This document shows positions 33,198 to 46,983 of a DNA stretch of 64,000 nt, piece after piece. This DNA is from Klebsiella sp. RHBSTW-00484 (lineage in GTDB: Bacteria; Pseudomonadota; Gammaproteobacteria; Enterobacterales; Enterobacteriaceae): contig NZ_CP055481.1 in NCBI RefSeq assembly GCF_013705725.1, forward strand, positions 5,084,001-5,148,000. Direction: 5' to 3'. The translations under genes and the position numbers were made by a program. Below the pieces are notes generated by a model. The model was not told the DNA's origin, did not search any database, and saw only the letters and a program-made list of their open reading frames with translations. How positions within the stretch are numbered: position 1 is the first letter of the stretch; every line of letters begins with the position of its first letter.

Positions 33198-33656
33198 TTA
33201 CAAAGACAAGTCCTGCAGGCGCTCCGACAGTTCCCCGGATGCGGACTGCTCAGCGTCAATATCTTCCTTGACCCGTTGATACCAGGTCGTTTCATCCCAC
33301 AGCTCAAATTTATTGAACTGCCCGACCAGCATCACTTCTTTTGTCAGCCCGGCATGTTGCCGCAGCACCGGGGCAATCAATAGTCGCCCGGCATTATCCA
33401 TCTGACATTCGCTGGCATGCCCCAGAAGCAAACGCTGCACGCGCCGCTCAGTGGGATTCATGCTCGATAAACGCGACAATTTTTGCTCGATGATTTCCCA
33501 TTCGGGCAAGGGGTAAAGCAGCAGGCATGGGTGATGAATGTCAATGGTGCAAACCAATTGACCGGAAGCGTCCTCGATCAGCCCGTCGCGGTAACGCGTC
33601 GGTACGGCCAGACGGCCTTTGCTGTCAAGATTGACTAACGTTGCCCCTCGGAACAT
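33198..33656 (-). CDS. mraZ: Transcriptional regulator MraZ
   Basis: MraZ is a ring-forming SpoVT/AbrB-like DNA-binding protein that represses its own operon. The 152 residues contain two AbrB-like repeats, each with the DxxGR motif: [14 protein letters not shown] near residue 10 and [15 protein letters not shown] near 90. The start [10 protein letters not shown] is the conserved one; a 12-codon upstream extension would cover the promoter-proximal repeats. It is the first gene of the dcw operon, and its target boxes are seen 19-43 bases upstream. Confidence 0.97.
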   Translation of the reverse strand: MFRGATLVNLDSKGRLAVPTRYRDGLIEDASGQLVCTIDIHHPCLLLYPLPEWEIIEQKLSRLSSMNPTERRVQRLLLGHASECQMDNAGRLLIAPVLRQHAGLTKEVMLVGQFNKFELWDETTWYQRVKEDIDAEQSASGELSERLQDLSL

Positions 33657-33674
33657 GCCAGCCTCACCCCTTTT

Positions 33675-33737
33675 CGCCACTTTAACCCACAAATTCCCAC
33701 AAGAAGGAGTTTACGGAGCGGAGGAAAAGCTTGTCAA
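33675..33737 (-). promoter_or_regulatory. Pmra promoter with MraZ boxes
   Basis: On the minus strand TTGACA (33732-33737) and TAAACT (33708-33713) are separated by 18 bases and match the known Pmra. Downstream are TGGGA (33695-33699), TGGGT (33685-33689) and TGGCG (33675-33679), spaced exactly 10 bases apart, as in the MraZ operator. The third box is TGGCG rather than TGGGN. Confidence 0.85.
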
Positions 33738-34295
33738 GCCAGCACGGATGCTAACAGAGCTCAAAAACCCATTATTTACAGCCGATATTCACCCTGATGG
33801 AAAATCACCCAACAAACGAAGCAAATTAACGTTATGAATATCGGCAAGAAAACAACCAACAAACTTGTAACAGTTAAAAGCAGCAAAATATCTTCGCGGG
33901 GAAAATATAAAGTGTCAGTTTGCGACGCGAGCGGCATTTTAGGCCATTCTGATGTCTGTTAACAGCACCAGTTGTTGTCATAGAAGCACGTTTGCCGCGG
34001 GGTACAGAGGAATGAGGGGGAGCACGGGCATAAAATGATTGTTAATTCAGCAAATAACCAAATGAATGTAACAAAATAATACGAATAAAAACCTGAGGCG
34101 CTTTTCATGAACGCACTTGATACAAAAAGGCAATGGGTCCTAATAAAACAAAAATAATACGTAAAGAAGTTTAGGGATTTGTCTGAAAGATATTCAGCCA
34201 AAAAATATTTACGTCATTTGTTCGGATTATCGCCAGACGTGTATCCGTCTGGCGAACAACCTGCGAATAATCCTAACTGCATACTGCCGATATGT
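33738..34295. other. Intergenic region between the dcw operon and cra
   Basis: I find no gene in this 560-base AT-rich stretch. Near cra a strong stem, TCGCCAGACG (34230-34239) and CGTCTGGCGA (34246-34255), lies 40 bases past the cra stop and probably ends or protects the cra transcript. No long T-run follows it. Confidence 0.45.
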
Positions 34296-35300
34296 TTAAC
34301 GACGGTTCAAACTACCACGACGATACAGATTGCGCCGGATGCGACTCAAGCCCGGCTTTGGTTTGCGCGGTTCATCAAGGCTAGCGAGCACAATCTCCAG
34401 TACTCGTTCAGCAACATCACGATGGCGCTGAGCAACGGCTAACACCGGACACTGAAGGAAATCCAGCAGCTCATTATCGCCAAAAGTCGCAATAGCCAGT
34501 TCAGAAGGCAGCTTCCCTTCACGACGCAGCGTGACATCCATCACCCCCTGCAACAGCGGAAATGATGTCGTGAACAGCGCCTGCGGCATTGGATGCGTTT
34601 CCAGCCACTTCTCGAATAGCTGTGCCGCTGCTTCGCGTTCATAGCTGTTGGCGTAGAGGTAATTCACCTCTCGCGGATCGTCTTTCCACGCCGTACGGAA
34701 GCCCTGCTCGCGCAGGAAGCTCACCGATAGCTCCGGTAACGCACCAAGATACAGTACCGTTTCAGCAGGAAATTTACGTAATTCTGCGCCGAGCATTTCA
34801 GCATCGTCCTGATCGGCACCAACAACGCTAGTAAAGTGTTCACGATCGAGCGCCCGGTCAAGGGCGACAATCGGGAAGGAATCATTGGCCCAGCGTTGAT
34901 AGAACGGATGTTCAGGCGGTAGCGAGGTAGAAACGATAATGGCATCAACCTGACGCTGTAGCAGGTGCTCAATACAGCGCATTTCGTTATCCGGTTGATC
35001 CTCAGAACAAGCAATCAATAACTGATAGCCGCGCTGACGCGCCTGACGCTCCAGGTAATTAGCGATGCGCGTATAGCTGGTATTTTCCAGATCCGGAATG
35101 ACCAGACCAATGGAACGCGTGCGTCCTGCACGCAAGCCCGCAGCGACCGCATTCGGGTGATAGTTGTGCTCACGAACAACCGCCATCACCTTTTCAACAG
35201 TCTTATCGCTAACGCGATACTGCTTCGCTTTACCGTTAATCACATAGCTAGCGGTGGTTCGCGAGACACCGGCCAGCCGGGCGATTTCATCCAGTTTCAC
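34296..35300 (-). CDS. cra: Catabolite repressor/activator Cra (FruR)
   Basis: Cra is a LacI-family regulator of carbon flow whose DNA binding is relieved by fructose phosphates. The helix-turn-helix is at the N-terminus ([20 protein letters not shown]), followed by the hinge and a periplasmic-binding-like core ([18 protein letters not shown]). The 334 residues match E. coli. Translation starts at GTG, with AAGGGG 6 bases upstream. It follows ilvIH after a strong terminator, so it has its own promoter. Confidence 0.97.
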   Translation of the reverse strand: MKLDEIARLAGVSRTTASYVINGKAKQYRVSDKTVEKVMAVVREHNYHPNAVAAGLRAGRTRSIGLVIPDLENTSYTRIANYLERQARQRGYQLLIACSEDQPDNEMRCIEHLLQRQVDAIIVSTSLPPEHPFYQRWANDSFPIVALDRALDREHFTSVVGADQDDAEMLGAELRKFPAETVLYLGALPELSVSFLREQGFRTAWKDDPREVNYLYANSYEREAAAQLFEKWLETHPMPQALFTTSFPLLQGVMDVTLRREGKLPSELAIATFGDNELLDFLQCPVLAVAQRHRDVAERVLEIVLASLDEPRKPKPGLSRIRRNLYRRGSLNRR

Positions 35301-35426
35301 AATTGCCCCTTGGGTAATAAGTACAGAACATAACCATTCTTCAGGTATGGATTCATTTTTATAACATCTAAGCGCAGAAAAGTGAGCACAGCAACCGCTT
35401 TAGTCCACAGTTCCCACCGATTTCGC

Positions 35427-35463
35427 AAAAAAATAGCCCGACAGGCGGTGTCGGGCTATTTTT
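35427..35463 (-). terminator. Terminator of ilvIH
   Basis: AATAGCCCGACA (35432-35443) and TGTCGGGCTATT (35449-35460) form a 12-bp perfect stem with a 5-base loop. On the minus strand it is followed by seven T. It starts 20 bases after the ilvH stop. Confidence 0.9.
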
Positions 35464-35480
35464 ACATCAGTTTCAGCGAC

Positions 35481-35972
35481 TCAACGCATGATTTTGTCGC
35501 CGCGCGACAATCCGACCACGCCGGAGCGAGCCACTTCCACAATTCGCGCAACATCGCGCAGTGAAGCCAGGAACGCATCCAGCTTGTCGCTAGTGCCCGC
35601 CAGTTGAACGGTATAAATAGACGGCGTCACATCGATAATTTGCCCACGGAAAATCTCCGTGTTGCGCTTGACCTCATCGCGCCCATAACCGCTGGCCTGG
35701 ACTTTCACCAGCATAATTTCTCGCTCAACGTGCGCACCCTGCCCAAGCTCGGTAACGCGTAAAACGTCCACCAGCTTATGCAATTGCTTTTCTATTTGCT
35801 CGATCGCTTTCTCGTCGCCAACGGTTTGAATCGTCATCCTGGACAGCGTAGGATCGTCCGTCGGTGCTACCGTCAGGCTTTCAATATTGTAGCCACGCTG
35901 CGAAAAGAGGCCGATCACGCGGGATAATGCACCCGATTCATTCTCCAGCAATACTGATAATATCCGGCGCAT
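35481..35972 (-). CDS. ilvH: Acetolactate synthase III regulatory subunit
   Basis: IlvH is the valine-sensing subunit of acetohydroxyacid synthase III. An N-terminal ACT domain ([20 protein letters not shown]) is followed by a second ferredoxin-like domain. The start MRRILSVLL gives 163 residues, the family size. An ATG ten codons earlier lies inside ilvI and is rejected. Only 2 bases separate it from the ilvI stop, fitting the fixed subunit ratio. Confidence 0.96.
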   Translation of the reverse strand: MRRILSVLLENESGALSRVIGLFSQRGYNIESLTVAPTDDPTLSRMTIQTVGDEKAIEQIEKQLHKLVDVLRVTELGQGAHVEREIMLVKVQASGYGRDEVKRNTEIFRGQIIDVTPSIYTVQLAGTSDKLDAFLASLRDVARIVEVARSGVVGLSRGDKIMR

Positions 35973-35974
35973 AA

Positions 35975-37699
35975 TCAGGTCCTCTCCGTTTTGCTCAGCC
36001 ACATCTCGTCCATACCGCCGCCGCGAATCTGCATAGGGTATACATGTTCGCTGCCGTCAACCATCACATCAACAAAAACCAAGCGATTGTTGCGTACTTG
36101 CTCCAGCGCTTCGGCCAGCTTCGCTTCCAGCTCTTGTGGGTCGCTAATACGAATCCCAACATGACCATAGGCTTCCGCTACGCGGGCAAAATCGGGCAGC
36201 GATTCCATATAAGATTGTGAATGGCGGCCAGAATAGAGCATATCTTGCCACTGCTTAACCATCCCGAGATAACGGTTGTTCAGATTCAGTACCAACACAG
36301 GAAGATCGTATTGCAACGCGGTGGACAGCTCCTGAATATTCATCTGAATACTGCCATCCCCCGTCACACAAACAACCGTTTCTTCCGGCAGCACCATCTT
36401 CACGCCGAGCGCTGCAGGTAGGCCAAATCCCATGGTCCCCAGCCCGCCGGAATTAATCCAACGCCTTGGTTTGTCGAAAGGATAATAGAGTGCGGCAAAC
36501 ATTTGGTGCTGACCAACATCGGACGTCACGTACGCATCGCCGTTAGTCAGACGCCAGATAGTCTCGATAACCGCCTGCGGCTTGATCTTGCCGCTTTGGG
36601 TGTCATATTGCAGACAATGACGCGCGCGCCACTGCTCAATCTGCTGCCACCAGTCGCGAATTTCATCTAACGGCTGCAGAGACTCCTCGTGTTCGAGTAG
36701 CTCCAGCATTTGTTCCAGCACCAGACGCGCATCACCAACGATAGGAACATCGGCGGGAACGGTCTTTGAAATCGAAGTGGGATCAATATCAATGTGCAGT
36801 ACCGTCGCGTTCGGACAGTACTTTGCCAGATTGTTCGTCGTACGATCGTCGAAGCGCACGCCAACAGCGAAAATCACATCAGAGTTATGCATGGTCATGT
36901 TGGCTTCATAGGTGCCATGCATACCTAACATCCCTAATGCCTGCTGATGCGATGCAGGAAAAGCGCCCAGCCCCATCAGCGAAGAAACGACGGGCAGCTT
37001 CAGTTTCTCAACCAGGGTATATAGCTGCGGTTCACATTTCGCATTAATCGCCCCACCGCCAACATAAACGACCGGTTTTTTTGCCGTAATCAGCGTTTGC
37101 AGCGCACGTTTAATCTGCCCTTTATGGCCCGTTGTCGTCGGGTTATAGGAGCGCATGCTGACCGTATCTGGCCAGGTGTAAGGCAGCTTTTTCGCCGGGT
37201 TCAAAATATCCTTCGGCAAATCAACCACCACCGGACCAGGACGTCCACTCGCCGCCAGCCAAAAGGCTTTTTTTAGGACACCAGGGATATCTTCGGTTTG
37301 CTTAACCAGAAAGCTGTGCTTCACCACCGGTCGGGAAATCCCCACCATATCGCACTCCTGAAAAGCATCGTAACCAATCAAAGAGGTCGCGACCTGTCCG
37401 GAAAGAATCACCAGCGGAATAGAATCCATGTAGGCCGTCGCAATGCCGGTAATCGCGTTCGTGGCTCCTGGCCCCGACGTCACCAGCACCACACCGACTT
37501 CGCCTGTCGCACGGGCCAGGCCATCAGCCATATGAACAGCGGCCTGTTCATGGCGAACCAGAATATGATCGATACCACCAAGGGTATGTAACGCATCATA
37601 GATATCGAGGACTGCGCCCCCGGGGTAACCGAACACTTGCTTGACGCCCTGATCGACTAGCGACTGGACGACCATCTCGGCTCCTGACAACATCTCCAT
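35975..37699 (-). CDS. ilvI: Acetolactate synthase III catalytic subunit
   Basis: IlvI condenses pyruvate with pyruvate or 2-oxobutyrate in branched-chain amino acid synthesis. It uses thiamine diphosphate, FAD and Mg. The 574 residues show the conserved glutamate region [25 protein letters not shown], and the TPP-Mg motif [15 protein letters not shown] ending in [14 protein letters not shown] lies 6 bases before the ATG. It starts the ilvIH operon, which in E. coli is activated by Lrp. Confidence 0.98.
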   Translation of the reverse strand: MEMLSGAEMVVQSLVDQGVKQVFGYPGGAVLDIYDALHTLGGIDHILVRHEQAAVHMADGLARATGEVGVVLVTSGPGATNAITGIATAYMDSIPLVILSGQVATSLIGYDAFQECDMVGISRPVVKHSFLVKQTEDIPGVLKKAFWLAASGRPGPVVVDLPKDILNPAKKLPYTWPDTVSMRSYNPTTTGHKGQIKRALQTLITAKKPVVYVGGGAINAKCEPQLYTLVEKLKLPVVSSLMGLGAFPASHQQALGMLGMHGTYEANMTMHNSDVIFAVGVRFDDRTTNNLAKYCPNATVLHIDIDPTSISKTVPADVPIVGDARLVLEQMLELLEHEESLQPLDEIRDWWQQIEQWRARHCLQYDTQSGKIKPQAVIETIWRLTNGDAYVTSDVGQHQMFAALYYPFDKPRRWINSGGLGTMGFGLPAALGVKMVLPEETVVCVTGDGSIQMNIQELSTALQYDLPVLVLNLNNRYLGMVKQWQDMLYSGRHSQSYMESLPDFARVAEAYGHVGIRISDPQELEAKLAEALEQVRNNRLVFVDVMVDGSEHVYPMQIRGGGMDEMWLSKTERT

Positions 37700-38090
37700 G
37701 GTTTGCCTCCCGGCTTATTGTTTTTAACGACAGCGGAATCCAATTTCCGCGCGCTCGCACAATACGAAGCAAAAAGGCTCCGCAGTGAGGTGAATAGACT
37801 GCATGCCTTTACCATAACTGCTCGCCAACGGGCAGGCAATTAGCCACCGCCGCCACACTGCAAGCATTAATAGAAGAAAAGAAAGATTCTAAGAAGAAAA
37901 GCGGTGAAAAACTTCAGGGATAAGAAAATATGATGGTCAATACTCGGATAAAATTACCAACTACAGTAAATCATCCATTTTTCATCTGATGTCGATGGCC
38001 ACCGGCGAGGATAAACAGAATAAAATTCTGCATTTGATGACTTTTGTCACACAAAGCAGGAGCCGAAGCCCCCGTTTGTTTAGCGACAAT
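37700..38090. promoter_or_regulatory. ilvIH upstream control region
   Basis: There is no gene in these 390 bases between the same-strand genes leuO and ilvI. It holds the ilvI ribosome site (GGGAGG) and long A/T tracts further upstream. Lrp sites are expected from E. coli but are too loose to call by eye. Confidence 0.5.
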
Positions 38091-39041
38091 TTAGCGCTGG
38101 CAAATACTCGTCAGTAATTCTTCCATCCACTGATGGCCTTTATCACGGCCCGCTGCTTCGTGCCAGGAGAGATAGCAGGTGCGGCTATTCACTTTCAGCG
38201 GCAAAGGTAATATTTGTAGATCCAGCTTATCGGCAAATTCAGTCGCCAGCCAGCGTGGTGCAATTGCAACCATGTTGGTCTGCGAAACAACATTTAATAC
38301 GCTGACCATCGCATTTCCCTGATACGCAATGCGAGATTGTTTATCTGCAGAGTCATACCATGGCTGGCTAAATGATGCATAGCGATCAAGAGCAACAACA
38401 GCATGTTCTTCCTGATAAATATCATTTTCCATCAATGGCCCAGAAATACGTGGATGCTTCCGGCTGGCCACCAGCACCATTTCATCTTTAAATAATGGAA
38501 CACAAGCAAACTCAGGACGACGAAACTCTTCATAACCAACAACGAATTCAATTTCCTGATAACGCAATTGATGCTCAGTGTTTTGATTCAATGCAGATTT
38601 AAAAACCAAATGAATGTTCGGCGCAATTTCGCCAACTTTATTAAAGATAACGGAAGTCAAATAGTTATCTAACGGGCTGCAGACACACAGATTGAAAACA
38701 CGTTCGCTACTGAGCGGCTCAAAGCCAGAGCCTGGTAATTCATTTTGCACTAATTGCAGTGCCTGACGTACTGAGCCAAATAGCTGGAAAGCACGCGCAG
38801 TAGGCTGGATGCCGCGTCCGTAGCGAACAAACAGCTCATCATTAAACATCACTTTTAAACGTGATACCGCATTACTGACCGCTGGTTGGGACATTCCCAA
38901 AGAATGTGCCGCACGGGTGATGTTTTGTTCCTGCATCACCGCATCAAAAACGGTAAGTAGATTGAGATCAACCATACGCAGTTGAGGTTTAGTGATCTCT
39001 GCCCCTGGGGCAGCTTTATATTCAGTACCTTCAATTAACAT
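38091..39041 (-). CDS. leuO: LysR-type global regulator LeuO
   Basis: LeuO antagonises H-NS silencing and regulates leu, ilvIH-adjacent and stress genes. The helix-turn-helix lies in [20 protein letters not shown] and the following [17 protein letters not shown]. The effector domain ends [23 protein letters not shown] at 39041 with GGAG 6 bases before it gives 316 residues; the E. coli protein has 314. The residues before [10 protein letters not shown] differ from E. coli. The longer frame lacks a ribosome site. It is divergent from leuLABCD across an AT-rich gap. Confidence 0.95.
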   Translation of the reverse strand: MLIEGTEYKAAPGAEITKPQLRMVDLNLLTVFDAVMQEQNITRAAHSLGMSQPAVSNAVSRLKVMFNDELFVRYGRGIQPTARAFQLFGSVRQALQLVQNELPGSGFEPLSSERVFNLCVCSPLDNYLTSVIFNKVGEIAPNIHLVFKSALNQNTEHQLRYQEIEFVVGYEEFRRPEFACVPLFKDEMVLVASRKHPRISGPLMENDIYQEEHAVVALDRYASFSQPWYDSADKQSRIAYQGNAMVSVLNVVSQTNMVAIAPRWLATEFADKLDLQILPLPLKVNSRTCYLSWHEAAGRDKGHQWMEELLTSICQR

Positions 39042-39600
39042 ATCTAACTCCACTGTCACGCTAAATTCCCTTTGCCAAAGTGCAGTAATTAATTCTGAGA
39101 ATATCATTTATCATGCATATGACATTTGCAAAAGGGCAAAGATGAATTTTAGGAATATATCAAGGTTATGAGTGGCGACGAAAAATCCGCGCGATTGAAA
39201 GTACCGAAACCACTTAAACCATATCGTTTACTTGATGACATTAAGTTTACCCATAAATATTAAAAATAAACAACAACAGTAGCGGTTAACTATAATTTAA
39301 GCACTATTAAAGTATCTATTTAAGCCACCCTTAAAGTTAACGTTTATTTATCATTGATAATCTATCCATATTCACACAAAAACATTCATACAATAAATAA
39401 ATTCATAATTTTCATTAAGATATCATCTAGCCACAACGCACAGAAAATGAGAGCGTAAGTGAAAAGAAAACTTATCAAATGTTGACAGTCACACAGCGAG
39501 GAGCAACATCCAAAAAAGGATCATCGGTCAAAAAGCGCGATCTCTAGCACAATTAGCTAATTCACTGCTCAGGCAAAAAGACGTTTTCTTCTTCCGAGTG
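39042..39600. promoter_or_regulatory. AT-rich leuO-leuABCD divergent region
   Basis: No gene is present. The stretch is very A/T rich from about 39230 to 39480, as in the E. coli leuO-leuL interval, where H-NS and LeuO bind and leuO transcription is silenced. It holds the leuO promoter; I cannot place it exactly. Confidence 0.55.
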
Positions 39601-39629
39601 TTGACATTAAACGCCATATCCAGTAACTC
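39601..39629 (+). promoter_or_regulatory. leuLABCD promoter
   Basis: TTGACA (39601-39606) is a consensus -35. Seventeen bases later TAACTC (39624-39629) serves as a weak -10. The leader peptide follows 36 bases downstream. Confidence 0.6.
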
Positions 39630-39664
39630 TAAAAGCATAACGATTTCATTTGGAGTATGACGCA

Positions 39665-39751
39665 ATGATTTGCACCACTCGCTTCCTCAGCCTACTACTA
39701 CTAAACGCATCCATTTTGCGCGGTAGGCTGTTGGGCGACGTTCATCGTTAA
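39665..39751 (+). CDS. leuL: leu operon leader peptide
   Basis: The 28-residue peptide MICTTRFLSLLLLNASILRG continues to RLLGDVHR. It has four adjacent leucines, all coded by the rare codon CTA, so shortage of charged tRNA-Leu stalls the ribosome there and prevents terminator formation. GGAG lies 9 bases before the ATG. An ATG eight bases earlier meets a stop after three codons and is rejected. It is out of reach of most gene finders because of its size. Confidence 0.93.
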   Translation: MICTTRFLSLLLLNASILRGRLLGDVHR

Positions 39752-39772
39752 GTCATCTTCCAGCAAGACTAT

Positions 39773-39802
39773 AAAACCCGCGCCGATGCGCGGGTTTTTT
39801 TA
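39773..39802 (+). terminator. leu operon attenuator
   Basis: CCCGCGC (39777-39783) and GCGCGGG (39788-39794) form a stem with a CGAT loop, extended by AAAA/TTTT and followed by seven T. It lies between leuL and leuA and is the classic attenuator. Confidence 0.93.
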
Positions 39803-39846
39803 TGCTCGTCAGCAAGGCGCCCGGACACAGACTAAGGATTTAAACC

Positions 39847-42509
<2,663 letters not shown>

Positions 42510-42511
42510 TC

Positions 42512-43912
42512 ATGGCGAAGACGTTATACGAAAAATTGTTTGATGCTCATGTCGTTTATGAAGCGCAAAACGAAACCCCGCTGTTGTACATCGACCGTCA
42601 TCTGGTCCATGAGGTTACCTCGCCGCAAGCATTTGATGGCCTGCGCGCCCACAACCGCCCGGTACGCCAGCCGGGTAAAACTTTCGCCACCATGGATCAC
42701 AACGTTTCAACGCAGACCAAGGACATTAATGCGTCCGGCGAAATGGCGCGCATCCAGATGCAGGAACTGATTAAAAACTGCAAAGAGTTTGGCGTTGAAC
42801 TGTATGACCTGAATCACCCATATCAGGGAATTGTCCACGTAATGGGTCCGGAACAGGGCGTTACCCTGCCGGGCATGACTATCGTTTGCGGCGACTCCCA
42901 CACGGCGACTCATGGTGCATTCGGTGCGTTGGCCTTCGGTATCGGCACCTCAGAAGTTGAGCACGTGCTGGCGACCCAGACCCTCAAGCAGGGTCGTGCT
43001 AAAACCATGAAAATTGAAGTCAAGGGTAAAGCGGCTCCAGGCATCACGGCAAAAGACATCGTACTGGCGATTATTGGTAAAACCGGCAGCGCTGGCGGTA
43101 CTGGTCACGTTGTCGAATTCTGCGGCGAAGCCATTCGTGATTTAAGCATGGAAGGTCGTATGACCCTGTGCAATATGGCCATTGAACTGGGCGCCAAAGC
43201 GGGCCTGGTAGCGCCTGACCAAACGACTTTTGACTATGTGAAAGGCCGTCTGCACGCGCCGAAAGGCCAGGATTTTGACGATGCGGTCGCATACTGGAAG
43301 ACCCTGACCACCGACGATGGCGCGACTTTTGATAGCGTTGTCACTCTGCAAGCAGAAGAGATTGCCCCACAGGTCACCTGGGGAACAAACCCAGGCCAGG
43401 TTATCTCCGTTACCGACATTATTCCGGACCCGGCATCATTCGCCGATCCGGTAGAACGTGCGAGTGCTGAAAAAGCGCTGGCGTATATGGGTCTGAAGTC
43501 TGGCGTGCCGTTAACTGAAGTGGCGATTGATAAAGTCTTTATCGGCTCTTGCACCAACTCTCGCATCGAAGACTTACGTGCCGCAGCGGAAATCGCTAAA
43601 GGTCGCAAAGTGGCTCCGGGCGTTCAGGCGCTGGTTGTGCCAGGTTCTGGTCCAGTGAAGGCGCAGGCCGAAGCGGAAGGCCTGGATAAGATCTTTATTG
43701 AAGCCGGTTTTGAATGGCGTCTGCCGGGTTGCTCCATGTGCCTGGCAATGAACAACGATCGCCTGAACCCGGGAGAGCGCTGTGCATCTACCAGCAACCG
43801 TAACTTTGAAGGCCGTCAGGGCCGTGGCGGACGCACCCATTTGGTCAGCCCGGCAATGGCCGCAGCGGCAGCCGTTACCGGCCATTTCGCCGACATCCGT
43901 AGCTTGAAATAA
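42512..43912 (+). CDS. leuC: Isopropylmalate isomerase large subunit
   Basis: LeuC with LeuD converts 2- to 3-isopropylmalate. It is an aconitase-family protein whose 4Fe-4S cluster is held by three cysteines: one in [11 protein letters not shown] near residue 347 and two in [12 protein letters not shown] near 407-410. The substrate-binding [20 protein letters not shown] is intact. The 466 residues equal the E. coli length. leuD follows 11 bases later. Confidence 0.98.
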   Translation: MAKTLYEKLFDAHVVYEAQNETPLLYIDRHLVHEVTSPQAFDGLRAHNRPVRQPGKTFATMDHNVSTQTKDINASGEMARIQMQELIKNCKEFGVELYDLNHPYQGIVHVMGPEQGVTLPGMTIVCGDSHTATHGAFGALAFGIGTSEVEHVLATQTLKQGRAKTMKIEVKGKAAPGITAKDIVLAIIGKTGSAGGTGHVVEFCGEAIRDLSMEGRMTLCNMAIELGAKAGLVAPDQTTFDYVKGRLHAPKGQDFDDAVAYWKTLTTDDGATFDSVVTLQAEEIAPQVTWGTNPGQVISVTDIIPDPASFADPVERASAEKALAYMGLKSGVPLTEVAIDKVFIGSCTNSRIEDLRAAAEIAKGRKVAPGVQALVVPGSGPVKAQAEAEGLDKIFIEAGFEWRLPGCSMCLAMNNDRLNPGERCASTSNRNFEGRQGRGGRTHLVSPAMAAAAAVTGHFADIRSLK

Positions 43913-43923
43913 GGAAACTCATC

Positions 43924-44529
43924 ATGGCAGAGAAATTTACCCAACATACCGGCCTGGTGGTTCCGCTGGATGCCGCGAACGTGGACACCGATGCAATCAT
44001 TCCAAAGCAGTTTCTGCAAAAAGTCACTCGTACCGGCTTTGGCGCACACCTGTTTAACGACTGGCGCTTCCTTGATGACAAAGGTGAGCAGCCGAACCCG
44101 GAGTTTGTGCTGAACTTTCCTGAATACAAAGGGGCGTCGATTCTGCTGGCGCGAGAAAACTTCGGCTGCGGCTCCTCACGTGAGCACGCACCGTGGGCGT
44201 TGACCGACTATGGTTTTAAAGTCGTTATCGCCCCAAGCTTTGCCGATATCTTCTATGGCAACAGTTTCAACAACCAGTTGCTGCCGGTCACCTTGAGCGA
44301 CGAACAGGTCGATGAAATGTTTAAGCTGGTTCAGGCGCAGCCAGGCATCAAATTTGAAGTTGATCTGCAAGCTGAAGTGGTTAAAGCGGGCGATAAAACC
44401 TACAACTTTAAAATTGATGCTTTCCGCCGTCACTGCATGCTCAATGGTCTGGACAGCATCGGCTTGACGCTGCAGCATGAAGATGCAATCTCTACTTACG
44501 AGAATAAACAACCCGCCTTTATGAATTAA
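43924..44529 (+). CDS. leuD: Isopropylmalate isomerase small subunit
   Basis: LeuD is the swivelling domain that completes the active site of LeuC. The signature is the loop [15 protein letters not shown] near residue 78, preceded by [12 protein letters not shown]. The length is 201 residues. It ends the leuABCD operon, with a strong terminator 22 bases downstream. Confidence 0.98.
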   Translation: MAEKFTQHTGLVVPLDAANVDTDAIIPKQFLQKVTRTGFGAHLFNDWRFLDDKGEQPNPEFVLNFPEYKGASILLARENFGCGSSREHAPWALTDYGFKVVIAPSFADIFYGNSFNNQLLPVTLSDEQVDEMFKLVQAQPGIKFEVDLQAEVVKAGDKTYNFKIDAFRRHCMLNGLDSIGLTLQHEDAISTYENKQPAFMN

Positions 44530-44551
44530 AACCACGCGCAGTTCACCTCTC

Positions 44552-44578
44552 AGCCCGGCCTTTGCGCCGGGCTTTTTT
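44552..44578 (+). terminator. leuABCD terminator
   Basis: AGCCCGGC (44552-44559) pairs with GCCGGGCT (44566-44573) across a 6-base loop, followed by six T. Confidence 0.92.
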
Positions 44579-44939
44579 GTTTTCCTCAGCAGAAAAATGA
44601 GATCTGGTGCACATATATCGATATTGCTCAACCTGATATATAGAAATTTTTAAAGCCAGGAAAATAAATATTTATCAATTGGGCATTTATTCAATCATTC
44701 CCACACTTTTTTTGTGTCAATTCACAAGTACAAGTAAAAAATCGATTGAGATATTTAATATAAGAATACAAACATGTAAATAAAACGTTAATTCCATAGA
44801 AGCACACTATAGCTCCACGCAAAAAAAAGCATTATTTTTCTATTGGACGCCTCGTTATCTTTCCCCACAGAGAAATATTAACTTTGGACAGGCCAGGATC
44901 GCCGTACGGCGACCATCAGGCATCCAGTGGAGAGAGCAT
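44579..44939. promoter_or_regulatory. AT-rich upstream region of the accessory oxidoreductase
   Basis: No gene is seen. The 360 bases are strongly A/T rich, with a small repeat ATATATC/GATATAT at 44613-44641. GGAG at 44930-44933 is the ribosome site of the next gene. The sharp change from leuD suggests the left boundary of the inserted block. Confidence 0.45.
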
Positions 44940-46973
44940 ATGAGCCACTACCCCCACCTTTTTTCCCCGTTGACCATTAACGGGATGACCATAAAAAACC
45001 GTATCATCATGCCGCCAATGGGGACTAACCTGGCCAGCCTGAACGGTGAAGTCACTCAGGAACAGATTGAATACTATGAGTTACGCGCGCGTGGCGGCAC
45101 CGGACTCATCACTATCGAAAATATTTGTATCGATTTTCCTTTCGCTTCTAATGGCACAACGCAGCTGCGTATCGATAACGATCAATATATTCCGCGACTG
45201 TTCAAATTAACCGAAACCCTGCATAAACACGGCGCCTGCGTCGGTATCCAATTAAACCATGCCGGCGCTTCAGCTTATGCTTATCGTCTGAATGGTGAAA
45301 TGCCGCTTTCTTCTTCCAGCACACCATCGAAAAAGAATGGCAATATTCCGCGCCCGATGACACGTGATGAAATTTATCACGCCGTGAGTAAATTTGGCGA
45401 TGCCGCAGAGCGCGTACGCCGGGCAGGTTTTGACTGTGTGGAAATTCACGCTGGTCACTCTTATTTAATTAGCCAGTTTTTATCGCCGCTGTTTAATAAA
45501 CGCACCGATGAATTTGGCGGCAGTATAGAAAATCGCGCCAGAATATTAACCTTAATTGTTGATAAAGTGCGCGCCTGCGTAGGGCCACGTTTTCCGGTGA
45601 GCTTACGTATTAGCGCTGATGATTTCTTAGAAGGCGGAAATACGCTCGAAGATTCGCTGCGCATCCTCGAACTGTGCCAGGAAAAAGTGGATATTATCAA
45701 CGTCTCCGCAGCACAAAACGACAACCTGAATTTCCAGATTGACCAGATGTCTCTGGAGGATGGCTGGAAGCGTTATCTCTCCCGTGCAGTTCGCGACAAA
45801 TTCCACAAACCAACGGTTATTGCAGGCAACATTCGTTCACCAAAAGTCGCCGAAGATATTATCGCCAGCGGTGATGCCGACCTGATTGCGATTGGCCGCG
45901 GGCTTATCGCCGAGCCAGAGTGGGTACAAAAAGTCCAGAGCGGTAACGAGCGCCTGATGCGCAAATGCATCTCCTGCAACATTGGCTGCGCGGATCACCG
46001 CATCGCCCGCTCTCGCCCGCTGCGTTGCTCTATCAACCCGGATATTATCCACGGCGACGCTTACAAACAGCAGCGTGTGAACCGCGACACCAACGTGGTG
46101 GTCATCGGCGCTGGCACGGCGGGAATGGAAGCGGCCTGTACCGCGGCCGAAGTCGGCTGCCACACCTGGCTACTTGAGGAAAAACATAGCATCGGTGGGC
46201 TGGCCAGTGAGATCTCTCTGTTGCCAGAGAAAAAGCGTATTGCCGATTTCCCGCAGTTTATGAAAAACCGTATCGCCTCGCTGGATAACCTGATGCTACA
46301 GGTCGGCAAACGCGCCACTGTTGAATCGGTTTCCGCTCTGCGCCCCGATCTCATTGTGAATGCGACCGGCTCGGTTCCCCTGCTGCCGCCCATTGAAGGT
46401 CTGCGCGAAAACATTGATGTCGAAGGCGGCAGCGTCTTTTCGATTACCAATATGATTCATCATCTGGACCAGTTTGCCGATGCGAAAGGTAAACGCATTG
46501 CCGTCGTCGGCGCAGGTGCCGTTGGTCTGGACGTCATCGAGTATTTCTCCGCACGCGGTGCCAGCGCAGTACTTATCGAAATGCAGGAGTCAGCGGGCCG
46601 CGACCTGGACATCATCACTAAAAATGCCATGTTGACCATGCTTGATGAACATCACGTGGAACAGCACATGCAAACGCAGTTGGTTGCCGTTACTCCAACG
46701 CACTTCACAGTTAAAAACGCGGATAGCACCTTTGACATTCCTTTTGATTACGGCTTCGTCTGCCTGGGAATGCGCGCCAATACCACCGGTCTCAATGAGA
46801 TTGAACAATGGGCCAGAGCCAATAACGTAAAAATAATGAACATCGGCGACAGCCTGATGGCCCGGCGAATCATTGATGGCGTGCGCGAGGGGCGCAACGT
46901 GCTGGACACCCTGGAAGACATGGGTGCTCTGGGTAACCGCGAATCAACAAAAATTCCATTTCTAACATATTGA
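44940..46973 (+). CDS. Enoate-reductase-like FMN/4Fe-4S/FAD oxidoreductase
   Basis: The 677-residue protein has the build of 2,4-dienoyl-CoA reductase and clostridial 2-enoate reductase. An old-yellow-enzyme TIM barrel covers 1-330 with the hallmark EIHAGHSYLISQFLSP. A 4Fe-4S site uses C343, C346, C350 and C363. Two Rossmann loops follow (VVVIGAGTAGMEAA near 388, IAVVGAGAVGLDVIEYF near 520). Such enzymes pass electrons from NAD(P)H to reduce C=C bonds next to a carboxyl or thioester. It starts an operon with a quinate/shikimate dehydrogenase, a transporter and a dehydroquinase. The likely substrate is thus a cyclohexene carboxylate such as shikimate or dehydroshikimate (inference). It is not the housekeeping fadH, which lies elsewhere in enterobacteria. 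Confidence 0.88.
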   Translation: MSHYPHLFSPLTINGMTIKNRIIMPPMGTNLASLNGEVTQEQIEYYELRARGGTGLITIENICIDFPFASNGTTQLRIDNDQYIPRLFKLTETLHKHGACVGIQLNHAGASAYAYRLNGEMPLSSSSTPSKKNGNIPRPMTRDEIYHAVSKFGDAAERVRRAGFDCVEIHAGHSYLISQFLSPLFNKRTDEFGGSIENRARILTLIVDKVRACVGPRFPVSLRISADDFLEGGNTLEDSLRILELCQEKVDIINVSAAQNDNLNFQIDQMSLEDGWKRYLSRAVRDKFHKPTVIAGNIRSPKVAEDIIASGDADLIAIGRGLIAEPEWVQKVQSGNERLMRKCISCNIGCADHRIARSRPLRCSINPDIIHGDAYKQQRVNRDTNVVVIGAGTAGMEAACTAAEVGCHTWLLEEKHSIGGLASEISLLPEKKRIADFPQFMKNRIASLDNLMLQVGKRATVESVSALRPDLIVNATGSVPLLPPIEGLRENIDVEGGSVFSITNMIHHLDQFADAKGKRIAVVGAGAVGLDVIEYFSARGASAVLIEMQESAGRDLDIITKNAMLTMLDEHHVEQHMQTQLVAVTPTHFTVKNADSTFDIPFDYGFVCLGMRANTTGLNEIEQWARANNVKIMNIGDSLMARRIIDGVREGRNVLDTLEDMGALGNRESTKIPFLTY

Positions 46974-46983
46974 GGATTTTATC

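Noticed and set aside
33959..34201. 80-codon frame in the mraZ-cra gap
   Set aside because: It is AT-rich chance sequence without a ribosome site, and its rare-residue-rich translation matches nothing known.
35298..35360. A 19-codon leader ([19 protein letters not shown]) overlapping the cra GTG start
   Set aside because: The TGA/GTG overlap is attractive, but there is no ribosome site before its ATG and it does not resemble a known fruR leader.
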